From DASPFV01 sp035620975 (GTDB lineage Bacteria > Acidobacteriota > Vicinamibacteria > Vicinamibacterales > 2-12-FULL-66-21): DNA of 54,288 bases. Under the pieces are notes generated by a model. That model was not told where the DNA came from and searched no databases. It saw only the letters and a list, made by a program, of their open reading frames with translations. Made by a program: the position numbers and the translations under genes. The stretch spans positions 1-54,288 of the forward strand of contig DASPFV010000127.1 of the NCBI GenBank assembly GCA_035620975.1, read 5' to 3'. Of this stretch, positions 43,001 through 49,496 are shown one piece after another (within the stretch, counting starts at the first letter, position 1; every line of letters begins with the position of its first letter).

Positions 43001-43565
43001 GGTCCGTGAACATCATCCGGGCCGGATCGATCCGGGCCTCCCGCTGCGTCCTCTCCCACCACCACTCGAGGAAGCCGCCCGCGCCCGAGCCGACGGCGAT
43101 GAATCCCAGGTTGTACACGCCCGCGGCCAGGATGTGGAACTCATCTACCCGCCTGCCATCGCGCGGCATGGGCGCACGCATGTGCGGGGTCAGCACGACG
43201 CCATGCGCCCGTGCCAGCGGCGCGCAGGCGTCGAGCGGACCGTACAGGCGGATATCCGGATCGAGATAGATCACGTCCGGCGCGCCTTCATCGAGCAGCC
43301 GGCCGAGGAGCCTGGGCTTGATGGCCGTCGCCAGTTCCGTCACGTCGTAGAAGGCCGCGAGCCGGCCGATCTCAGTGGCTTCCAGATCGATGTCGGCAAG
43401 GCGCAGAACCCGGAATCCTTCGCCGGCCGTGTCGAACCTGCGGTTCTCGTCGTCGATCAGGAGGACGCTGAAGACGCCGTCGGGATGATGTTCCCGGAAC
43501 GATCTGGCGAGCACGCGTGCGTGGGAGATGTAGTTGCGGGCGACGATCGTACAAGCAGTGACCAT
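40050..43565 (-). CDS. Three-domain GT8-like / GT4 / methyltransferase megaprotein
   Basis: 1171 residues. Residues 1-~290: GT-A domain like GT8-type transferases, starting CTIVARNYISHARVLARSF, with VIYLDPDIRLYGPL (DPD at 102-104) as metal site and a late HFSGF. Residues ~425-790: GT4 domain with NIVGYFTAELGVGEAGR, then VYDFFSVLERKNPVGLIRAF and LHRSEGLGLTMAEAMALGKP (671-690), which has the EX7E layout. Residues ~850-930: charged, coiled-coil-like linker. Residues 974-1150: class I methyltransferase starting YAGFEDIFRGSEAF, motif I VVEIGCGRGELLDLL (1005-1019), closely matching the one at 21692-23125. I take ATG 43565, at the first beta strand; the frame is open ~220 bases further up. It could add two sugars and cap the chain. 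Confidence 0.87.
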   Translation of the reverse strand: MVTACTIVARNYISHARVLARSFREHHPDGVFSVLLIDDENRRFDTAGEGFRVLRLADIDLEATEIGRLAAFYDVTELATAIKPRLLGRLLDEGAPDVIYLDPDIRLYGPLDACAPLARAHGVVLTPHMRAPMPRDGRRVDEFHILAAGVYNLGFIAVGSGAGGFLEWWWERTQREARIDPARMMFTDQRWVDFVPSFFDHVILKDPAYNVAYWNLHERELTWGGGQYLVDDRPLTFFHFSGFDSTRPYLLSKHQGDRPRILLSEHPALARICREYLVELEQSGVGRESAVPYGWHTLPSGLAFDRHMRRVYREALLAFDAGEGPEPPAPFAPSMEGRFIDWLNEPTAGGLRPSISRYLHAIYEDRPDLQTAFPHLAGPAGSRFLEWVRTDGTAQHAIPEALVPSAPPVSAETRPAFVTADRLVQGANIVGYFTAELGVGEAGRLLTGAVEAAGIPHATLIYDATPSRKGHRFAERGDQAAPYDVNVLCVNADQTSRFARDAGAAFFDGRYTVGYWFWELDRFPAVMHSAFEYVDEVWTASRFVARGIQAIGRRPVYTVPLPVPVPRCSPEVSRRSLRLPEGFLYLFVYDFFSVLERKNPVGLIRAFERAFRPGEGPVLVIKSINGDRKLTELEYVRAAAAGREDILVIDEYYPAEQKNSLLGLCDCYVSLHRSEGLGLTMAEAMALGKPVVATAYSGNLEFMTPENSYLVNYAEAPVPRGCDPYPQGVPWAEPSLEHAAELMRRVYEAPEEAVRRGARAREDVLTRHGAEASGRAVRERLDDIRERKARGMASTRRFAPEHGSTEAVGAETVASAELSVAASLLTPVTNVAPGRRFGAPLAALQRLLFRVLRPYWWQQRQLQQHLINAVSEVAREVEHERRFEAHQRAAGEAMWSAIHALEGAGGSFQSAASEHLKALTEQLASTTARTTDLSRRLYAVPFMADGDRFCYTEPGGRRILGYRNGRPPANGDGYAGFEDIFRGSEAFISDRLRPYVRVLHEHQRVVEIGCGRGELLDLLREAGVPAIGVDVDEGMVRRCRDKGHTVERGDGIRFLETQPDASVPAIFAAQVVEHLVFEDFLRFLRSSLAKLEPGGRLIFETVNPHALEAFKTFWTDLSHQRPIFPEVAVAWCWLLGFAEAYVLFPAGVGDLDQDRATTGEYAVVATKARPG

Positions 43566-43789
43566 GTGGGCGCGTTCAGACGAGTGTATCTGAAGCCGGA
43601 TGACCGCGTCAGCGCACCGGCGGTCTGCTCGCGCGGCCGCGACCTTCGCCGCGGGAGTTGCTGATGGTATTCTGGGCGGGCACTTCGGCCGTCGCTCCGG
43701 ATCGTTGGTGCGACATGCCCGGACGGAAGTGTTCCAGACACAGGTCCCGGGCGCCGGCGTGAACGCCTCACGAGATTCGAACGCCAAGC

Positions 43790-45052
43790 ATGTCGGCCGT
43801 TTCCCCTGATACCGGTGCCGCGCTGCCGGCCACGGTCCGGTGGCTCCCGCGTCCCGGCTGGCCGGCCAGCCTGCTGCTGGATGGCTCGATCGCCACCGGC
43901 GCCTACCTGGCCGCGACCTGGATCCGGTTCCAGGACGTGCTGACGACGTTCCTGCCGGCCGCGTGGTCGGTGCTGCCGTTCGTCGTCTCGGCGCAGATCG
44001 CCGGGGTTGCCGCCGCAGGGGCGTACTCGCGGCAGCCCGGCGCGGCCTGGCTGCTGCGCATCCTGCTCGGGGCCGTCCTGGGCACCGCGCTCGCGAGCGC
44101 GCTCGTCGGCTTCTTCGTGGGGTTCGAAGGGGTGTCGCGCGGGGCGTTCGTGGCGGATGGCCTGTTCCTGGTCATCGGCGTCGTGGGCTGGCGTGGAATG
44201 TGGCTCCTGCGCGTGCGGGCCAGCAGCGAGGCCACCGACCAGCTCGTCGATCGCGCCAGCGAGATGGCCTCGCTCGGCGCCACCATCATCGGCTTCTACC
44301 GCTATCGCGAGCTGCTCAAGAACCTGGTCCTGAAGGATCTCAAGCTGAAGTACCGGGGGTCGGTCTTCGGGTTTCTCTGGTCGCTCGCGAACCCGCTGCT
44401 CATGATCCTGGTCTACTCGCTGGCGTTCGGATTCATCCTCCGGGTCCGCACCGAGGCCTTCGTCTTCTATCTCATGCTCGGTCAGCTCGCGTGGACCTTC
44501 TTCGCCAGCTCCACGGCCATGTCGTCGGGCGCCATCGTCGACAACGCCGGCCTGATTCGAAGCGTCCACTTCCCGCGGATTATCCTGCCCGTAGGCACGG
44601 TGCTCTTCAATCTCGCGCAGTACCTGCTGACGTTCTCGGTATTCCTGCCCGTCATGCTCGTGTGGTACTCGGTCCCGCCGTCCGCGCCGATGCTGCTGTT
44701 CCCCGTGCTCCTCGCTCTGCAGGTGGCCTTCACCATCGGTGTGGGGCTCATCGTCGCGACCGCCACGACGTTTTTCCGGGACGTACGGCACCTGATCGAG
44801 GTCGCGCTGGGCGTCCTGTTCTGGACGACGCCGATCGTGTACGAGCTCGCGCAGGTGCCGGAACGGCTGCGCCTGATGATCCTGCTGAGCCCTGTGTCGC
44901 CGTTCGTCGTCGGCTACCACTCGCTGTTCTTCTACCGGACGTGGCCGGACCCCGACGTCTGGGTCGTGGCGGCCACCTACGCGATCGGCGCACTCGTCGT
45001 GGGGACCGCCTTCTTCCTGGCCTTCGAGGACAGGTTCATGGAGCAGGTCTGA
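43790..45052 (+). CDS. wzm: ABC-2 polysaccharide exporter permease (Wzm-type) with an N-terminal FlaA1-like membrane domain
   Basis: 420 residues, against about 260-280 for usual Wzm. Residues 168-420 are the permease: YRELLKNLVLKDLKLKYRGS (amphipathic start), GFLWSLANPLLMILVYSL, six helices, and the FWTTPIVYELAQVP periplasmic segment. Residues ~25-145 add four helices, with DGSIATGAYLAATWIRFQ, QIAGVAAAGAY and FEGVSRGAFVADGLFL. These match the FlaA1/CapD-type membrane domain also found at residues 352-470 of the WecA-like fusion at 25184. The ATPase gene starts 3 bases after the stop. Exports finished lipid-linked glycan across the inner membrane. Start ATG 43790 has little Shine-Dalgarno support. 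The gap 43566-43789 to the divergent megaprotein gene shows no clear promoter. Confidence 0.88.
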   Translation: MSAVSPDTGAALPATVRWLPRPGWPASLLLDGSIATGAYLAATWIRFQDVLTTFLPAAWSVLPFVVSAQIAGVAAAGAYSRQPGAAWLLRILLGAVLGTALASALVGFFVGFEGVSRGAFVADGLFLVIGVVGWRGMWLLRVRASSEATDQLVDRASEMASLGATIIGFYRYRELLKNLVLKDLKLKYRGSVFGFLWSLANPLLMILVYSLAFGFILRVRTEAFVFYLMLGQLAWTFFASSTAMSSGAIVDNAGLIRSVHFPRIILPVGTVLFNLAQYLLTFSVFLPVMLVWYSVPPSAPMLLFPVLLALQVAFTIGVGLIVATATTFFRDVRHLIEVALGVLFWTTPIVYELAQVPERLRLMILLSPVSPFVVGYHSLFFYRTWPDPDVWVVAATYAIGALVVGTAFFLAFEDRFMEQV

Positions 45053-45055
45053 CCG

Positions 45056-46429
45056 GTGGCTGTCATCGACGCACGCGCCGTCTCCAAGCGGTTCCTGCTC
45101 CGGCACAACGCATCGGTCGAGCTGAAGGTCCGCTTTCTCGGGCTGCTCCACCCGGAACGGCGCCAGTCCATCGAGGAGTTCTGGGCGCTGAGGGACGTCA
45201 GCCTCCGCATCGAGCGCGGCGAAGCCGTCGGCCTGGTGGGGCGGAACGGATCGGGGAAGAGCACGTTCCTCAAGCTGATTGCCGCGATACACCGGCCCAC
45301 CAGCGGCCACCTGCTGGTGGCCCGCAACGCGCGAATCGCGTCGATGATCGAGCTGGGCGTCGGCTTCCATCCCGAGCTGACCGGCCGCGAGAACGTCTTT
45401 CTCAACGCCGCCATTCACGGGCTGTCGAGGCCGGACATCGAGGCGCTGTACGGCGCGATCGTCCAGTACTCTGGGCTCGAACACTTCATCGACGTTCCCA
45501 TCAAGAACTACTCTTCCGGCATGCACATGCGGCTCGGCTTCGCCGTCGCCGCGAACCTGAATCCGGACATCCTGCTGCTCGACGAGATCTTCGCCGTCGG
45601 CGACGCCGATTTCCAGCAGCGCTGCATCGGGACGATCCGGCGGTTCCTGGAGGACGGCAAGACGATCATCTTCGTCTCGCACGCCCCGTCGGCCGTGCGA
45701 TCCATCTGCCGCCGCGTCTGCGTGCTCGACCAAGGCACCCTCGCGTTCGACGGCGAGATCGAGTCCGGGCTGGCGTTCTACGAACAGTCGCTGGTGCTCG
45801 GGCGCGAGGCTGCTGCGCACGCGGCGAGCGGTGGCGGGCCGCTGACCAGCCAGGGGTCGCCGGCGGCGGAACCGGCGGCCGCGCGGGAAGTCGTTTCGCT
45901 CGCGCCGGACCCGTGGCTGTTCGATTTTCTGCGCGGCCAGGGCCTGCAGCGCGAGCACTATCTCCTGGAGCTCTCGACGAGGTCTCTCCCCTCGAACAGC
46001 CCGCTGGCGGCCTTCCTGGAGGATCGTCACTACCGCGTCGCCGTGCGAGGTGCGGATGCGCGTGAGGCCGACCGCGCGGCCAATGCCTTCGATTTCGACG
46101 ACATTGCCGCGCAGTTCGACTTCGCCTGCGCGCACTCGGTGTTCCCCCGTTTTCCGCTGAACAGCGTCGTCCGATGCATCGCCAGCGTGCTGCGGAAGCT
46201 GCGCCCGGGCGGGCGTTTTTACGCGACCTGCTACGAGAATCCCGACCCCGCGAGCTTCGATCCGATCGCACGTGCCCCTGGCGTCACGACCTATCCCGAC
46301 CGCCAGCCGTACCACTACCCGTTCGAGCTGCTCGCCAGTGCCTGCGCGATACTGGGTGCAGAGGTCGAGCGGACGGCCGTGACGGATCCTGGAGGGGAGG
46401 CGGTCTTCGTGATTACGCGGCGGCACTGA
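45056..46429 (+). CDS. wzt: Polysaccharide exporter ATPase (Wzt-type) with a methyltransferase-like C-terminal domain
   Basis: 457 residues. Residues 1-~245 are the nucleotide-binding domain: Walker A GRNGSGKST (62-70), Q-loop area around GVGFHPELTGRENV, signature YSSGM (152-156), Walker B ILLLDE (172-177) and switch His209. In E. coli O8/O9a, Wzt carries a beta-sandwich that binds the capped glycan end. Here, after a low-complexity linker (~250-283), residues ~285-440 instead resemble a class I methyltransferase: FDFACAHSVFPRFPL and LRKLRPGGRFYATCYENP are typical late motifs. The motif I region reads YLLELSTRSLPSN (302-314) and lacks the expected GxGxG. I infer a non-catalytic domain. Starts GTG, 3 bases after wzm. 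Confidence 0.87.
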   Translation: MAVIDARAVSKRFLLRHNASVELKVRFLGLLHPERRQSIEEFWALRDVSLRIERGEAVGLVGRNGSGKSTFLKLIAAIHRPTSGHLLVARNARIASMIELGVGFHPELTGRENVFLNAAIHGLSRPDIEALYGAIVQYSGLEHFIDVPIKNYSSGMHMRLGFAVAANLNPDILLLDEIFAVGDADFQQRCIGTIRRFLEDGKTIIFVSHAPSAVRSICRRVCVLDQGTLAFDGEIESGLAFYEQSLVLGREAAAHAASGGGPLTSQGSPAAEPAAAREVVSLAPDPWLFDFLRGQGLQREHYLLELSTRSLPSNSPLAAFLEDRHYRVAVRGADAREADRAANAFDFDDIAAQFDFACAHSVFPRFPLNSVVRCIASVLRKLRPGGRFYATCYENPDPASFDPIARAPGVTTYPDRQPYHYPFELLASACAILGAEVERTAVTDPGGEAVFVITRRH

Positions 46430-46518
46430 GAGCCAGTGGACGACTCCGCCGCGGCTCGCGGCTCGCGCCTCGCCGGCTAAAGTCCCGTATCAATGATGCG
46501 CGGCAGGCGCCGCGGCCG

Positions 46519-49359
46519 CTATCGGCGATCCAGCACGGCGACGTCTCCAGTCGTCCCCCACTGCACCGTGTACCACGCCGTATAGCCGCTCGTCGAGCGC
46601 ACGATGAACCAGTGCCCCGTCGAGGGCCTGTACACCGCGATGTCGACCCGGCCGTCTCCGTCGTAGTCCGCCGGGACGGGCGCGTCGGTGCCGAGCCCCC
46701 AGGCGAACACGATCGGCGAGGTGAACCCGGTGGTGGATCGGAGGACGTACCAGGTTCCGTTCGACGGCCGGTAGACGGCCAGTTCGGACTTCCCGTCGCC
46801 GTCGTAGTCGCCTGGTACTGGCACGTCGCCCATGGTCCCCCACTGGTAGGTCACGAATGTCGTGAAGTTGGTGCTGGACCGCTTCACGAACCAGTGCCCC
46901 GTGGGTGGCCGGTAGACGATGATGTCGGCCCGGCCGTCGCCGTCGAAGTCGCCGGTCACGGGCACGTCACCCGCAGCGCCCCAGGCGTACACGTCGCCGC
47001 TCGTGAAGTTGCTCGAGGACCTGAGAATGTACCAGGTACCATTCGACGGCCGGTACACCGCGAGATCGGTGATCCCGTCGCCGTCGAAGTCGGCCGGAAC
47101 AGGCACGTCTCCGGCGATTCCCCATTGGTACGTGGCAGAAGTCGAGTAGTTGGTGCTCGACTCGCGGATGCGCCATTGACCGTTGGACGGCCTGAAGACC
47201 GTGAGATCGGTCCTGCCGTCCCCGTCGTAATCGCCCGTCAGCGGCACGTCGGTGCTGACGCCCCAGGAGTACACGTCCGCCGCCGCGAACGTCGTGCTCG
47301 ACTTGAGCAGATACCACGTTCCTCCCGACGGCCGGAAGACGAAGATTTCGGCCCTGCGGTCCCCGTCGAAGTCGCCGTCCACGACGCCGGGCGGCGCCAC
47401 GACGGGCGGGTAGACGACAGTGACGCCCGTGGTCACCGCGCCGTAGTTGCCGCCGTTCGCGCTGGTCGCCGTCGCGGTCAGAGAGTAGCCGGTCGAGGCC
47501 GAAGGGCTCACGTCGGCCGTCCCCGTCGCGGTGTTGAACGTCCCCACACCCGAGATCGTGACGCTGGTCGCCCGGGCGACGCTCCAGGCGAGCGTGAAAG
47601 AGGTTCCGGCGCCGGGGGAAGCGAGGAAGTGCGCGAACCGGGGCACGTTGGCGTTGTTCCCGGACGCCCGGCCGCTCGGCTGGCCGTTGAACTGCGCGAT
47701 GGTGGACGCCGAACCGGTGTTCCCGGAACAGCCGCTCAGGTAGAAGTCGCTGTTCCCGCTGCGCGGCGTGATCGTGTTCCCGATGTAGTTGAGCGTCGTC
47801 CTGGGACAGCCGTGCTCCACGATCTGATAGCCGACGTTGTCCGCGATCGTGCTGCTCTGGACCGTGCCCGTCACGTTCGCGGCCCCGACGAACAGCCCTC
47901 CACCCTGACTGGCCGTGTTGTCGTACAACCGGGAGCCGCTCATCTGAATCGAGACGGTGTCGTTCAGGAACACGGCCCCGCCGTACAGGCCGGCGGTGTT
48001 GTGGGCGATCGTCGTGCCCGTGACCGTTGCCGTGGCGGTCGTCGTCAGCATGAGCCCTCCGCCGAACGGCGAGCTTCCGCCCGACACCGTGTTGTCGATG
48101 ATCAGCGAGTCGCTGATCACCGCGTCGGTCCTGTTGAGGAGGAGGCCCCCGCCCTGGCTCTGCGATCGATTGCCGGCGAGCACAGACCCGTTCACCGTCA
48201 GGCTGGCCTTGACGGCCGAGAAGTTGTCGCCGACGACCGCGATGCCGGCACCCATCGGGGCGACATTGTTGCGCACGAGCGTGCGGGTCAGGTTGATGAC
48301 GCTGCCGGGCCGAATCGGCGCGGCCGGGTTGTTCGACGTGGCGGCGATGCCGCCGCCGAACGTCGCGTGGGCCGCTGGCGCCGCGACGTTCCCGTCGATC
48401 ACCGAGTCCACTAACTCGTACCGCGCCCGATACGCGTTCAGGCCACCACCGGTGTTGGCCCGGTTCCGCAGGACGCGCACGCGGGTCAGCGCCGCCGTGG
48501 CGTTGTCCTCCACGTGCATGCCGCCGCCCTCGGCGGGATTCTCGGCGCTGCTGTACTGCGAGGCCACGTTGTCGGCCACTTCCGAGTCCTCGAGCACGAG
48601 CGTGGAGAGGGGCGATCCGAACATGCCCATGTGGAAGATGCCGCCAGCCGCGAACTTCGAGGAGTTCGCGTTGACCCGGGAGCCGCGAAACGTGGGGGAG
48701 GAATCATGCGAAAAGACACCCCCGCCCGCGCCGTTGTTGCCAATGCCGGTTCCGCCGTTGCCGGAGCTGTTGGTCACGATGTCGCAGTTCGTGAACACGG
48801 GCCGCGATCCGGACGTGATGTAGACGCCGCCGCCGAACCGCTGTGCGGTATTGCCGCGGATGACGCAGTTCGTGAACGTCGCATTCGACAGCACGATGGC
48901 GCCGCCCCCGCCGTCGAAGGCCGAGCTCGACTCGAACACGGAGTTGACGAATGCCGGCGAAGCCTCCTGCACGACGAATGCCCCGCCCGCAGCCGACGGC
49001 CGTGCCCCGTGGCGGAACGTCAAGCCCGTGAACACGACGGTGCCGCTCGATCGCATGACGCTCACCGCCGCCGTGCCGCGACCCGCTGCGTCGACGACCG
49101 TCGCCGAGGCCCCCGCGATCCCGCGCACGGTGAACGAGCGATTGCTGTTCGCGACGCTGAGGGCCTCGAAATACGTCCCCGGCTGGACGTTGATGATCGT
49201 GCCGTCGGGCAGGCTTCCACTCAGGACCGCGTTGATGGCGGCCTGAATCGACGCGAACTGCCCCGGCACGCTCACGTCAGCCGCCGCGGTCGCAAGCGGC
49301 GCCACCAGGAACGAGAAAAGGAGAAGCGCCGAGCGGGTGTGAGAGGCGGGGCGGCTCAT
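46519..49359 (-). CDS. Exported beta-helix protein with Ig-like domain and six alternating repeats
   Basis: 946 residues. Signal peptide 1-27 (LLLFSFLVAPLATAAA). Residues 28-590: right-handed parallel beta-helix starting VPGQFASIQAAINAVLSG and TIINVQPGTYFEAL, with many GGG turns (GGGVYITSGSRPVFTNCDI). Residues ~590-665: Ig-like domain with SVTISGVGTFNTATG and a TGYSLTATAT strand. Residues ~668-946: six alternating A/B repeats with DYDGDG or DFDGDG loops, ending GDVAVLDRR. The C-terminal array closely resembles those at 29401 and 35854, although the N-terminal parts differ. The ATG at 49359 starts the signal peptide; a possible upstream promoter is weak. It converges with wzt across 89 bases. 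Probable surface adhesin or glycan-binding protein. Confidence 0.86.
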   Translation of the reverse strand: MSRPASHTRSALLLFSFLVAPLATAAADVSVPGQFASIQAAINAVLSGSLPDGTIINVQPGTYFEALSVANSNRSFTVRGIAGASATVVDAAGRGTAAVSVMRSSGTVVFTGLTFRHGARPSAAGGAFVVQEASPAFVNSVFESSSAFDGGGGAIVLSNATFTNCVIRGNTAQRFGGGVYITSGSRPVFTNCDIVTNSSGNGGTGIGNNGAGGGVFSHDSSPTFRGSRVNANSSKFAAGGIFHMGMFGSPLSTLVLEDSEVADNVASQYSSAENPAEGGGMHVEDNATAALTRVRVLRNRANTGGGLNAYRARYELVDSVIDGNVAAPAAHATFGGGIAATSNNPAAPIRPGSVINLTRTLVRNNVAPMGAGIAVVGDNFSAVKASLTVNGSVLAGNRSQSQGGGLLLNRTDAVISDSLIIDNTVSGGSSPFGGGLMLTTTATATVTGTTIAHNTAGLYGGAVFLNDTVSIQMSGSRLYDNTASQGGGLFVGAANVTGTVQSSTIADNVGYQIVEHGCPRTTLNYIGNTITPRSGNSDFYLSGCSGNTGSASTIAQFNGQPSGRASGNNANVPRFAHFLASPGAGTSFTLAWSVARATSVTISGVGTFNTATGTADVSPSASTGYSLTATATSANGGNYGAVTTGVTVVYPPVVAPPGVVDGDFDGDRRAEIFVFRPSGGTWYLLKSSTTFAAADVYSWGVSTDVPLTGDYDGDGRTDLTVFRPSNGQWRIRESSTNYSTSATYQWGIAGDVPVPADFDGDGITDLAVYRPSNGTWYILRSSSNFTSGDVYAWGAAGDVPVTGDFDGDGRADIIVYRPPTGHWFVKRSSTNFTTFVTYQWGTMGDVPVPGDYDGDGKSELAVYRPSNGTWYVLRSTTGFTSPIVFAWGLGTDAPVPADYDGDGRVDIAVYRPSTGHWFIVRSTSGYTAWYTVQWGTTGDVAVLDRR

Positions 49360-49496
49360 GCATATCCGCGAAGCACGAACCGAGCCATTTCGATCTCGTG
49401 TGGAGTCTTTCAGTTAGCGTAGTCAGCCTTGGGAAGGGTTTACACGCTCGACCCGATCGCTGGCAATTTCGTAACGCCGGCTGCCGGGATTCTCTT

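Noticed and set aside
40434..43664. Very long plus-strand open frame (~1076 codons) opposite the megaprotein gene; a similar one at 49716-53063
   Set aside because: Arg/Asp/Glu/Pro-rich composition typical of antisense frames in high-GC DNA; no domain motifs; the minus-strand proteins have clear families.
43768..43785. GATTCGAAC-type sequence, reminiscent of a tRNA T-loop
   Set aside because: The flanking bases do not form a T-stem and no acceptor or anticodon arm can be drawn.
43600..43809. Possible 69-codon gene between the megaprotein and wzm
   Set aside because: It overlaps the wzm start in another frame, has no ribosome-binding site and shows Ala/Arg/His-rich random composition.
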